From: Anaerolineae bacterium
GTDB lineage: Bacteria; Chloroflexota; Anaerolineae; Aggregatilineales; Phototrophicaceae
Length of the DNA stretch: 64,000 nucleotides
Assembly (NCBI GenBank): GCA_022822305.1
Contig: JAJEBY010000016.1
Location: 62,001 to 126,000, forward strand
Reading direction: 5' to 3'
Shown here: in pieces, positions 42,794-51,355 of the stretch
How the letters are laid out: each line of letters opens with the position of its first letter
How positions within the stretch are numbered: the stretch's first letter is position 1
Notes under the pieces: model-generated
What the model saw: the letters and a program-made list of their open reading frames with translations, nothing else
The model's database searches: none
What the model was told of the DNA's origin: nothing
Made by a program: the position numbers and the translations under genes

Positions 42794-44277
42794 TGTTGCA
42801 GCCACTGATTTACGATATTGGCGCGCCGGGACGAATCGGCGTCAACTTGCCGCCCTCAGACGTGCCAGAAGCCGAGATGCCCGTTGACTTGCTGCGCGAG
42901 GATTTGCCATTGCCCGAAGTTGGGGAAGTGCAGGTCGTGCGTCATTTTGTCAAGCTGAGCCATCTCAACTACTCGATTGATAAAGGTCTGTATCCGCTCG
43001 GCTCCTGCACTATGAAATACAATCCCAAGATCAACGAAGACGCGGCGCGACTGCCGGGTTTGGCTCAGTTGCATCCGTTGATTGAAGAGACCGGTGCGCA
43101 GGGCGCCCTGTATTTGATGCACGAACTGCAGCGCTGGTTGGGCGAAATCAGCGGATTTGACGCTGTCAGTTTGACGCCGGCGGCTGGCGCGCAAGGTGAA
43201 TTTGCCGGCATTTTGATGATCCGTAACTATCACCTCGATAAAGGCGACGGCCAACGCGATATTATCCTGGTGCCCAATAGCGCGCATGGCACCAATCCGG
43301 CGACGGTGACGATGGCCGGCATGCGCGTGCATGAGCTGCCATCCAACGAACAGGGCAATGTTGATCTGGACGCCTTGCGAGAGGCTTGCCAGGGGGAGAT
43401 GCGCGATCGCATCGCCGGCATGATGATCACCGTGCCGAGCACGCTCGGATTGTTCGAGTCGACGATTCTCGAGGTCATTGACGCGGTGCACGATGCCGGC
43501 GGCTTGATGTATATGGACGGCGCCAACATGAACGCGCTGATGGCGGTGGTCAAGCCGGGCGAGCTCGGCTTTGATGTCATGCATTACAACCTGCACAAGA
43601 CTTTTTCAACGCCACACGGCGGGGGCGGACCGGGCAGCGGCGCGGTCGGCGTCAACGAAAAACTGCGGGATTACCTGCCGGGCCCGATCGTGGATGTCGT
43701 CGACGAAGCGGATGAATCGGGAGCGCCGCTCTATGGCTTTGTGATGCCGGAGAAAAGCATCGGTCGCATGAAAGCCTTTCACGGCAATTTTGGCATGCAC
43801 CTGCGGGCCTATGCCTATATTCGCGTTTATGGCGACAGCGGCATTCGCGATGTCACGCGCTATGCGGTGCTCAATGCCAACTACCTGCGCGCCAAGCTGA
43901 TGAACACTTACAAGTTGCCGTATCCGCGCTATTGCGGTCACGAATTAGTGCTGGAAGGGCACTTTGACGATGTCGAAGAGGTGCACGCCCTGGATATTTC
44001 CAAGCGCCTGATGGATTACGGTTTTCATCCGCCGACCAATTATTTCCCGTTGATTGTGCCGGAAGCGCTCTTGATCGAGCCGACCGAGACCGAGGTCAAA
44101 GAAGATCTCGATGAATTCGTGGAGGCGATGGAAAAGATCGCGGAAGAAGCGCGGAGCGAGCCCGACTTGCTGCTGAATGCGCCGCATACGGCGCCGGTGA
44201 GGCGGCTGGACGAAGTGTTGGCGGTCAAGCAGTTGGTGTTGTGCTGCGCGCCGGCTTTGCCTGCGGCAGGCGAGTAG
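42793..44277 (+). CDS. gcvPB: Glycine dehydrogenase (decarboxylating) subunit 2
   Basis: 494-residue catalytic half of the P protein, which decarboxylates glycine onto lipoyl-GcvH. The PLP lysine is in 'HYNLHKTFSTPHGGGGPGSG'. 'GLYPLGSCTMKYNPKINE', 'NSAHGTNPATVTMAGM' and 'DGANMNALM' are hallmark segments. The length is normal. Translation is coupled to gcvPA by the TGATG overlap. The operon lacks gcvT; the T function is supplied by the fusion gene at 45325-48471. Confidence 0.97.
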   Translation: MLQPLIYDIGAPGRIGVNLPPSDVPEAEMPVDLLREDLPLPEVGEVQVVRHFVKLSHLNYSIDKGLYPLGSCTMKYNPKINEDAARLPGLAQLHPLIEETGAQGALYLMHELQRWLGEISGFDAVSLTPAAGAQGEFAGILMIRNYHLDKGDGQRDIILVPNSAHGTNPATVTMAGMRVHELPSNEQGNVDLDALREACQGEMRDRIAGMMITVPSTLGLFESTILEVIDAVHDAGGLMYMDGANMNALMAVVKPGELGFDVMHYNLHKTFSTPHGGGGPGSGAVGVNEKLRDYLPGPIVDVVDEADESGAPLYGFVMPEKSIGRMKAFHGNFGMHLRAYAYIRVYGDSGIRDVTRYAVLNANYLRAKLMNTYKLPYPRYCGHELVLEGHFDDVEEVHALDISKRLMDYGFHPPTNYFPLIVPEALLIEPTETEVKEDLDEFVEAMEKIAEEARSEPDLLLNAPHTAPVRRLDEVLAVKQLVLCCAPALPAAGE

Positions 44278-44356
44278 GCTGGCGTACTGATAGATGGCAG
44301 AATCCCGGATACGGCCGCCAGGGACTTGAGCCTGCGCCCGCCCGCCGATATGATGT

Positions 44357-44383
44357 CTAACATTCTCTACGAGGGAGTGTTAG
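44357..44383 (+). promoter_or_regulatory. Hairpin covering the possible ribosome site of the AEC permease
   Basis: Arms 44357-44367 (ctaacattctc) and 44373-44383 (gggagtgttag) pair over 11 positions with two G-T wobbles and a 5-base loop. The only SD-like run (GAGGGAG, 44371-44377) falls in the loop and 3' arm. It could be a weak terminator after gcvPB or a translation-lowering structure. Confidence 0.35.
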
Positions 44384-44393
44384 CCGACTGCCT

Positions 44394-45317
44394 GTGCTCG
44401 AACTGCTGAACATATTCGTCGACAACATGATCCCGGTCCTGGCGATAGCCGCGATCGGTTTCTATTTGCGCTACCGCTTCGACATCGACCCGCGCAAGAT
44501 GTCGAGCATGATGTTCCATGTATTTTCCCCAGCGCTGACTTTCAATGCCTTGTACACGCGGGATATCAGCGGCGGCGACTTCCTGCGCTTCTATGGCGGC
44601 ACGCTGGCGTTGCTGCTGACGATAGCGGCGTTTTCCCTGCTGCTGTTGCGATGGCAAAAGATCAGCTCGACCGAAAGAGCGGCGACCTTGGTGGCGACTT
44701 TCGCCTTCAACGGCGGCAACTTCGGATTGTCCATCGTCAGCTTCGCCTTCGGGGATGAGGCGCTCAGTTATGCCGTGCTGGCTTTTGTCGCGGGCACGAC
44801 CACGTCGTACACGCTGGGCGTATACATTTCGTCCAACGGCCGGGCGTCGATCATGCAGTCGCTGGCCAACGTGCTGCGCACGCCGTCGGTTTATGCGCTG
44901 GTATTGGCATTTGCTTTGAAAGGCGCAGGCATTCAGGAATTGCCGCCGGCGCTGGGCCGCACGACTCAGTTGCTGGCGGATGCGGCGATTCCGATGATGC
45001 TGGTGCTGCTGGGATTGCAACTGGGCGGTTTCGGCAGATTCGACCGGTTGCGGCTGGTGGGATTAGGCAGCGTGGTGCGGCTGCTGATGGCGCCGATCGC
45101 GGGCATTTTCATCGCGTCCATCCTGGGCTTGAGCGGCGACGCCAAATTCGCTTTCATCCTGCAAGCAGGCATGCCAACCGCGGTCATGACTATCGTCCTG
45201 GCAAACGAATTTGATACCGATCCGGACCTGGCGCTGAGCATCGTGATGACGACCTCATTCATCAGCCCGATCAGCTTGTCACTGCTGATTTACTTGCTAC
45301 AGAATGGAACGATATAA
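44394..45317 (+). CDS. AEC (auxin efflux carrier) family permease
   Basis: 307-residue membrane protein with about ten hydrophobic segments in two five-helix halves, as in AEC transporters for malate, malonate and other organic anions. The N-terminus 'NIFVDNMIPVLAIAAIGFYL' and the second-half glycine-rich helices fit. The start is taken as GTG 44394; the ribosome site is poor and partly in a hairpin. It follows gcvPB by 116 bases on the same strand and could be read through from the glycine operon, which would make a glycine- or folate-linked substrate possible; this is speculative. It converges with the SHMT-GcvT gene with 7 bases between stops. Confidence 0.85.
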   Translation: MLELLNIFVDNMIPVLAIAAIGFYLRYRFDIDPRKMSSMMFHVFSPALTFNALYTRDISGGDFLRFYGGTLALLLTIAAFSLLLLRWQKISSTERAATLVATFAFNGGNFGLSIVSFAFGDEALSYAVLAFVAGTTTSYTLGVYISSNGRASIMQSLANVLRTPSVYALVLAFALKGAGIQELPPALGRTTQLLADAAIPMMLVLLGLQLGGFGRFDRLRLVGLGSVVRLLMAPIAGIFIASILGLSGDAKFAFILQAGMPTAVMTIVLANEFDTDPDLALSIVMTTSFISPISLSLLIYLLQNGTI

Positions 45318-45324
45318 CCGCTGC

Positions 45325-48300
45325 TCAGGCTTTGCGCCTCGGGAAGCGGGTCAGAATTGTGATAGGTTCCGGCACTTTAATGCGCTGGCTCAGCGAGAGT
45401 TTGCCTAGATCCGTCACTTGTGCCCGCGATGATCCGGCATAAACAACCAGTTTGGCGCCGGGCTTGCGGAATCCCATTTCCATCAGTGCCAGACCGACCT
45501 GGAATCCTTCCGTGTCAAAGTTGCAACTGGTAACCTTGCCGACCACTCGTCCGCGCGCGTTGACGATCGGGTCGCCATTGTGAGCCGGGCGCGCGCTGGG
45601 GTTATCCATGCGGAAGCGACTGACCTGGACATTACGCTCTCGCTCGTATTTGATAAAGGCGCTCTTGCCGACGAAGAAGGGCTTGTAGAGCTTCACATAG
45701 GAGGGGAAACCGGCGTCGGCTGGATTCAGGTCCTGCTCGCCGCCCAGCTCGAAGCCGTAGAGCGGCAGTCCCGCTTCGGTGCGCAGGCTATCGCGCGAGG
45801 CCAATCCGCAAGGCGTGACGCCCATGTCAATGAGGCTGCGGAAGAGATCCGCGGCTTGATCGGGATGCGCGAATAGCTCATACGCTATGCGCTCACCCGT
45901 GTAGCCGGTGCGTGAGACGATGAGGTCAAATCCGCCCAGCTGAACCTGGGTGATTCCCGCCCACTTCAGTCCTCGGATCTTGGCCTTGTCTTCCGCGCTG
46001 CCGTCAAGTTGGAGCAAGTAGTCGCGGCTCTTTGGCCCCTGCAATGCGATATCGACACGGCGGTCGTCGCCCCATTGACGCCAGCGCAGGTCGCGCAGTT
46101 CCATGCGATCCATTCCTTCAATAGCTCGCGACGGATGTTGCGGATCGATCATGACCTCGCCGCGCTGCACGGCAGTGAGCCATTGCCAGTTCTTGTCGTT
46201 GTTGGAGGCATTGACGACGACGAGGAAATGCTCCTGTGACAGCCGATAGATCATCAGGTCATCGAGCGGTACGCCATCGACATCCAGGAAATACGTATAG
46301 TGCGATTCACCAACCTTCAAGCGCTTGACATCGTTAGTGGTGACGACATCGAGAAAATGCTCGGCGCCGCGACCCTTGACGTCGAATACACCCATATGCG
46401 CGACATCAAAGATGCCGGCGCCGTTGCGCACTGCCGCGTGTTCTTCGCTGACCGACTGATACCACAGGGGCATATCATAGCCCGCGAATGGCGCCATTTT
46501 GGCGCCCAGCTCGAGGTGCAGGCTGTGCAGCGGCGTCTCCAATAGCATATCAACCGCCGCGACATCGGCGACGAATTTTGGCCGGTCATCGGCCGGCTGG
46601 CTAAAGCAATTTTCGCCGTTGCAGCCGACGAAATAGATCTTGGGCGTGTAACCGGCGCCGTCCGCGAGCATGACCGGTTCGGCCTCGCCAATCAAATGTA
46701 TGGTTACGGGACCGGGCAATTTCGCGTGCAGATCTGATTCGTCGAATAGCGCGAAGCCATCGCTCAAGCTGCGCAACCAGGCCAGGGCCCGCGCGGCTCG
46801 TCCAGCCAGGTTAAGCCGATATTCATGGGACGTTACACGCGCCACCGTACCGCTGGCCATTACCGATCCGTCCTTTTCAAGGACATGCGTCGGTTGGCTC
46901 TGACCGTCTTCCAAGGCGCCCACATCACTGGTCAAGGCATAGTGCAGGAAATCTCCGGCAACATCACCGCGCACGCAAATATCGTAGCAGCCCTCGTTTT
47001 CATCGTCGTTTAGATTCGCGAAGTGGGGATAGCCGTCAACGTTTGCGGAAGTGTCGATGCCGGCGCGATTGGCCAAACTAAGGGCGCGGGCCGCAGATCG
47101 TTTGAGCACGTCGAAATCAATCTTGGCGCGCGGTAAGGGTCGAGCGCGGCCGGTAAGGCTGAAGGGGACACAGGCATACAAGACATCGGCGATAATATCG
47201 CCCAGCTCATCGATTTCGGCATCTCCGAATCCGCGTTGGGTAACCCAGGGCGTACCGATACGAATGCCGCTGGGTCGCAAGGCGGAGGCGTCGCCAGGAA
47301 TGGTCTGGCGGTTGGTCACAATGCCGGCCAAATCCAGCACGCGCGACGCCATGTCGCCGCTTAGCAATGTGCCGTCTGGTCCCTTGATCGACTTGCAATC
47401 GACGACGAGCAAGTGGGTATTGGTGCCGCCATGTGGCAGGCGGAAGCCGCGTGAGGTTAGCTTTTGAGCCAAACGCTCGGCATTGGTCAATACGCGCCGC
47501 TGCAATTGTCGAAACTGATCGGATTGCGCCAAACGAAGCGCAATCGCCAGGCCGGCCATCGTATTGATATGCGGCCCGCCTTGTTCGCCAGGAAAGACGG
47601 CGCGATCGAGCTTGCTCGACAAGGTCTTCTTGTGCGTGATGAGAACCGCGCCGCGCGGACCGTTGAGCGATTTATGCGTGGTGAAGCTGACGACATCGGC
47701 GATACCGATCGGATTGGGATAAACGCCGGCCGCGATCAAGCCTGCGACGTGCGCTACATCCGCCAGCAAGTAGGCGCCGACGGCATCCGCGATTTCTCGA
47801 TACGCGTGCCAATCCGCGGCGATGGGATAGCTGCTGAAGCCGCCAATGATCAGCTTGGGCTTATGCACCTGCGCCAGCGACAGCATCTCGTCATAATCAA
47901 GTTGTTCGGTCTCGGCGTCGATCGTGTAGCTGACGATATTGTAGTACTTGCCACTGCGATTGACCGGGCTCCCATGAGTGAGATGTCCGCCCATGATCAA
48001 GTCCATGCCCATAACGGTATCGCCGACTTCCAGCAGTGCCGTATAGACAGCATTATTGGCGGGAGCGCCCGAAAGCGGCTGCACGTTGACGTAGAGATCG
48101 TCGGCGCTCAGGCCGTTGGCTGCGAAGGTCTCGGCGGCGCGGCGCCTGGCCAGCGACTCGATGATGTTGGCGTATTCAGTACCTTTGTAATAGCGCTGAT
48201 CGGCATTGCGGCGGAATTCCGGGAGGCGCAAATCATAATCGAGAATCTCTTGCTGCGACATTCTGCGGGTTTCTTCCAGCGGATACCCTTCGGCGTAGAG

Positions 48301-48471
48301 ATTGTGAAATGCCGAACTTAGCGCGTGGCGCACCGCATACGGCACTGTGCTTTCGGAAGGAATCAGGATCAGCTTTTGCTGTTGACGAGCGGTCTCGTAC
48401 CGGATCAATTCCGCTACTTCCGGATCCAGTTCCTCGATATCACCGCGGAACAAGAAATCGTCGATTGGCAT
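45325..48471 (-). CDS. glyA-gcvT: Bifunctional serine hydroxymethyltransferase-aminomethyltransferase fusion
   Basis: 1048-residue fusion of two folate enzymes. Residues about 1-435 are SHMT: '[11 protein letters not shown]', 'NLYAEGYP', '[17 protein letters not shown]' and the PLP lysine near 267 in '[13 protein letters not shown]'. An insert of about 25 residues lies between 'AEGYP' and 'RYYKGTEY'. Residues about 640-1040 are GcvT: '[22 protein letters not shown]', '[11 protein letters not shown]', '[15 protein letters not shown]' and '[14 protein letters not shown]'. The 195-residue middle part looks like a decayed GcvT N-terminal domain ('[10 protein letters not shown]', '[13 protein letters not shown]'). 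One chain could pass methylene-tetrahydrofolate from glycine cleavage to serine synthesis. Transcribed towards the gcvHP operon; no riboswitch is seen upstream. Confidence 0.93.
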   Translation of the reverse strand: MPIDDFLFRGDIEELDPEVAELIRYETARQQQKLILIPSESTVPYAVRHALSSAFHNLYAEGYPLEETRRMSQQEILDYDLRLPEFRRNADQRYYKGTEYANIIESLARRRAAETFAANGLSADDLYVNVQPLSGAPANNAVYTALLEVGDTVMGMDLIMGGHLTHGSPVNRSGKYYNIVSYTIDAETEQLDYDEMLSLAQVHKPKLIIGGFSSYPIAADWHAYREIADAVGAYLLADVAHVAGLIAAGVYPNPIGIADVVSFTTHKSLNGPRGAVLITHKKTLSSKLDRAVFPGEQGGPHINTMAGLAIALRLAQSDQFRQLQRRVLTNAERLAQKLTSRGFRLPHGGTNTHLLVVDCKSIKGPDGTLLSGDMASRVLDLAGIVTNRQTIPGDASALRPSGIRIGTPWVTQRGFGDAEIDELGDIIADVLYACVPFSLTGRARPLPRAKIDFDVLKRSAARALSLANRAGIDTSANVDGYPHFANLNDDENEGCYDICVRGDVAGDFLHYALTSDVGALEDGQSQPTHVLEKDGSVMASGTVARVTSHEYRLNLAGRAARALAWLRSLSDGFALFDESDLHAKLPGPVTIHLIGEAEPVMLADGAGYTPKIYFVGCNGENCFSQPADDRPKFVADVAAVDMLLETPLHSLHLELGAKMAPFAGYDMPLWYQSVSEEHAAVRNGAGIFDVAHMGVFDVKGRGAEHFLDVVTTNDVKRLKVGESHYTYFLDVDGVPLDDLMIYRLSQEHFLVVVNASNNDKNWQWLTAVQRGEVMIDPQHPSRAIEGMDRMELRDLRWRQWGDDRRVDIALQGPKSRDYLLQLDGSAEDKAKIRGLKWAGITQVQLGGFDLIVSRTGYTGERIAYELFAHPDQAADLFRSLIDMGVTPCGLASRDSLRTEAGLPLYGFELGGEQDLNPADAGFPSYVKLYKPFFVGKSAFIKYERERNVQVSRFRMDNPSARPAHNGDPIVNARGRVVGKVTSCNFDTEGFQVGLALMEMGFRKPGAKLVVYAGSSRAQVTDLGKLSLSQRIKVPEPITILTRFPRRKA

Positions 48472-48563
48472 GGTTCATTCCCACATGCTAGGTGACCTTG
48501 GTGTATCCGTGATTTTATCACGCCAAGCAGCGCGAATCTATGCGAAATCAACGGGTCGCGCGG

Positions 48564-49811
48564 TCAGTTGCTGTCGGCGCTGAACTTATTGCCCAAGCGC
48601 AGCGCCGGGCACGCGCCGCTGGCCAGGCAGTCGGCCAGTTCTTGCGCCAGCGTCCGCGCCACAACGGAATGGATGGCGGGTCCATAATGCTTCCCTCCGC
48701 TCCAGAATGAATCGTCAATGAAAGAGCCATCGAGCTGTTCTTCCATTGCGATGTAGTGATAAGCGGCGCGACAATGAACGAGCAAATGTTGGTAAGGCGG
48801 CTCGGGAGGAGGGAAATTGCTGTGATAGCGGCGCAGATGACTTTGCAGTGGCAGATGCAGGACAATGAAGTGCGCGTTCTGTTGCTTGACCGAAGCGGCG
48901 AAGGCGTCCACGATGGCTTTGCCAAGCATGCCTCCCTCCGTATCGGCGGCGTAGTATCCGGAGTCTACGACGTCGCGCTGGAGCACTGCATAAATCCAGC
49001 TTAGCAGCCGGCTTGACGTCCACCAGCGCGCTGCTGCGTTTCGGCTCAGATAATGAAATTCGTGCTGTGCCAGCGGATGCTGCCCGAATTCATCAAACAC
49101 ATCTGGAAGCTGCTCTGGTGGAACGGGCGGGACGTTAACGAGCGTGAGTTCGCCGTCGTCATCAATGAATCGCGGTTTCGAAAATGGCAGCGCATAGCGG
49201 CTGTTGTCCAGCAGCTGCCTGAAGACGTTGAGGTTGCGCTTGAGGTTCTCCGGCTGCATGCCAAAGATGACTATGTCGGGAGCGAAACCCAGTCCAAAAT
49301 GCTGCCAGCGCAAATAAGCTTGGTCCATGCCGTACCCGCTTACCCCTAAATTCAATACCTCCGTCCGTATGCCGGCCTTGTTGAGAAGTGTCTCCAGCTG
49401 TTGTCCCCACGACTCGTCATCGCTGACGTCTTCGCCCGCGGTAAACGAGTCGCCGAAGATTGCGATACGCAGCGTGTCGTCCGGCGGGGTCTGCGCATAC
49501 TCGCGGCGCGCGCGAATGCCCGCGCCATTGACGGTGAAGATGCCGCCCTGGCGTTCCGTATTCGGTTTGAAGGTCCAGCCCAGGTTGGCGTCACATATGA
49601 CAGCCGCCCATTCTTTTACCTCGAGGTATTCTTCAATTCGCTCGTTCATCTGTTCGACCGGTACGACGAATGGGTGCAAGGCATATCCCATGAAGGTGAA
49701 CTGACCGTCCACATCCGTCGATCCGGCGGCGCGAACAAACGCTTCCAGCAAGACAAGCGCCAGCCCAATGCCAAAACACACCATCAGCGCGCCAGCAAGG
49801 AATCGCCGCAT
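48564..49811 (-). CDS. Membrane-anchored SGNH/GDSL hydrolase-like protein, copy 2
   Basis: 415-residue protein with one N-terminal membrane helix (about residues 5-27) and an extracytoplasmic SGNH domain. The nucleophile Ser is in 'IFGDSFTAGEDV'; the block II Gly is in 'GVSGYGMDQAYLRW'; block III is 'FGMQPENLKRN'; a C-terminal Asp/His pair is in 'IDDSFWSGGKHYG'. Such proteins are esterases or acyltransferases acting on cell-wall or exported polysaccharides. It is a tandem duplicate of the upstream gene with 2 bases between them. No MBOAT-type partner is seen nearby. Confidence 0.8.
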   Translation of the reverse strand: MRRFLAGALMVCFGIGLALVLLEAFVRAAGSTDVDGQFTFMGYALHPFVVPVEQMNERIEEYLEVKEWAAVICDANLGWTFKPNTERQGGIFTVNGAGIRARREYAQTPPDDTLRIAIFGDSFTAGEDVSDDESWGQQLETLLNKAGIRTEVLNLGVSGYGMDQAYLRWQHFGLGFAPDIVIFGMQPENLKRNLNVFRQLLDNSRYALPFSKPRFIDDDGELTLVNVPPVPPEQLPDVFDEFGQHPLAQHEFHYLSRNAAARWWTSSRLLSWIYAVLQRDVVDSGYYAADTEGGMLGKAIVDAFAASVKQQNAHFIVLHLPLQSHLRRYHSNFPPPEPPYQHLLVHCRAAYHYIAMEEQLDGSFIDDSFWSGGKHYGPAIHSVVARTLAQELADCLASGACPALRLGNKFSADSN

Positions 49812-49813
49812 CG

Positions 49814-51055
49814 TTATTCGCTCATCTCTATTGCCGATCGATCAGGAAAGCGCGACAATCGACAGCCGCCTTGTCTGACGCAGGTTTCGATTTCGCTGGC
49901 GATGACTTGTCCAACGACAAGCGTGGCTTCCGACAAGTAATGCCCGGTGGGGCCGCGGTACTGGTCGATGGGCAACTCGCCAAGATGTCCTTCTAGCGGA
50001 ACGTAATGATATGTCGCTGCAAAGTAATCCTGCAAAAAGGCAAAGGGCGATTCGCCGCCTCCCTGCAAGTGGGCAAGATGCTGCCAAATCGGCAGATGCG
50101 CGATAACGAATTCCGCGCCCGTCGCCATCACATCCTCGGCGAAGGCGTCGACGATGGCTTTGCCCAGTTCCCCACGCTCGCTGCCCGGCCCATAGTTGTT
50201 GGCGTCGAGCGGCGCGTTTTGCTTCATGAGTTCGTGAATGAAGGCGATCAAGCGGCTCCCAAACCACCAGCTGTCCGCGGTGTCGCGACCGGGGTAATAG
50301 GCTTCATAGCGCGCCAGGGGGTGGCTGGCGAATGATTCGAAGGTGGCGATCAATTGCTCCGGTGGAACGACAGGCGAGTTAATCAGCTCCAACCCGGAAT
50401 CGCGCCACAGGAAGCGCGGTTTGGCAAGCGGAATGCCGAAGCCGTCGATGTAGAGATGGCGAAAGATATTGACGTTGCGGTCGAGATTCTCCGGCTGGAA
50501 GCCGAAGATGACGATGTCAGGCTGATAGCCGCGTCCGACATTCTGCCAACGCAGAAATGCCTGATCCATGCCATATCCGCCAACGCCGAAGTTCAAGACC
50601 TCGGCGCGGACGCCGGCTTGGTTCAGCGCCAATTCCAGTTGATTGGCCCAGGCATGCGCGTCGTCGACATCGTCGTCCGCAGTGAAGGAATCGCCAAAGA
50701 GCGCGATGCGCAGCGTATCTGCCGGGGGACGCGGACTGTAATCGCGCGTGGCCCGGAATCCCCCGCCGTTGATGGTGAATGTGCCATTATGTCGAATCGA
50801 ATTGGGTCGATAGGTCCAGCCGGTAACCGGATCATATACGATGGTGACGGCATCGCGATTGGCTACGTACGATTCTATGCTCGCCCGCATGACGTTCACG
50901 GGTAAGACATAAGGTTCCAGCTTGAAACCGATGAAACTGAACTGACCGTCGGCGTCGGAGTCGCCAGAGCTGCGGATGAAGCTCTCCATAAGCAACACTG
51001 CGATCCCAATAGAGACGCATACGATGAGCAGGTTAACTGACAGTCGTTTGATCAT
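49814..51055 (-). CDS. Membrane-anchored SGNH/GDSL hydrolase-like protein, copy 1
   Basis: 413-residue paralogue of the next gene with the same layout: membrane helix at about 7-25, then 'DADGQFSFIGFKLEPYVLP' matching 'DVDGQFTFMGYALHPFVVP' in copy 2. The Ser is in 'LFGDSFTADDDV' (Asp replaces the Gly that follows in copy 2), block II is 'GVGGYGMDQAFLRW', block III 'FGFQPENLDRN', and the likely catalytic His is in 'GPTGHYLSEA'. First gene of the pair, with a perfect TATAAT upstream (51151-51156). The substrate is unknown. Confidence 0.8.
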   Translation of the reverse strand: MIKRLSVNLLIVCVSIGIAVLLMESFIRSSGDSDADGQFSFIGFKLEPYVLPVNVMRASIESYVANRDAVTIVYDPVTGWTYRPNSIRHNGTFTINGGGFRATRDYSPRPPADTLRIALFGDSFTADDDVDDAHAWANQLELALNQAGVRAEVLNFGVGGYGMDQAFLRWQNVGRGYQPDIVIFGFQPENLDRNVNIFRHLYIDGFGIPLAKPRFLWRDSGLELINSPVVPPEQLIATFESFASHPLARYEAYYPGRDTADSWWFGSRLIAFIHELMKQNAPLDANNYGPGSERGELGKAIVDAFAEDVMATGAEFVIAHLPIWQHLAHLQGGGESPFAFLQDYFAATYHYVPLEGHLGELPIDQYRGPTGHYLSEATLVVGQVIASEIETCVRQGGCRLSRFPDRSAIEMSE

Positions 51056-51150
51056 TGCGCCACAAATCCGTGGCCAATCGAGCCGGCAAGGGCATGGCTA
51101 CGATCGGTATCTGACAATGTCGATAAAAATGCCGCACAGACGCACCACGT

Positions 51151-51156
51151 ATTATA
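51151..51156 (-). promoter_or_regulatory. -10 box of the SGNH gene pair
   Basis: Perfect TATAAT on the minus strand, 96 bases before the start of copy 1; the -35 region is poor. The 300-base region 51056-51355 holds this, the plus-strand promoter below and no further gene that I can support. Confidence 0.4.
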
Positions 51157-51245
51157 CGGTTTTGAGCCGCGCTTGCGCGTTTCTATTACCCTCATTCGAC
51201 AACTGGAAAGAAGAATCAGCTTGTATCAAGCCGGAATATGCCTCT

Positions 51246-51274
51246 TTGACAATCTGCTAACGCGCCATTAAAAT
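51246..51274 (+). promoter_or_regulatory. Strong sigma-70 promoter of the EF-G-like gene
   Basis: TTGACA (51246-51251), 17 bases, TAAAAT (51269-51274): perfect -35, 5 of 6 at -10, ideal spacing. It gives a leader of about 75 bases. A second TTGACA at 51277-51282 has no matching -10. Confidence 0.7.
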
Positions 51275-51355
51275 CCTTGACACGCTCGGCTTCCTGGTAA
51301 GCCGATTGTTGTCAGCGTAGGATATGAGTTGCGCGGTATCGGAGGCGCCACCGTC

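Noticed and set aside
41522-42805. 427-codon minus-strand ORF
   Set aside because: Antisense shadow of gcvPA; the translation has no family features.
45325-48471. Two separate genes glyA and gcvT
   Set aside because: The frame is continuous through the 195-residue link and no start codon with a ribosome site is obvious at the GcvT boundary, so a fusion is the simplest reading.
48508-48522. Short hairpin (cgtgat / atcacg) before the SHMT-GcvT gene as a second riboswitch or terminator
   Set aside because: Only 6 pairs, no T-run and none of the glycine aptamer core sequences are present.
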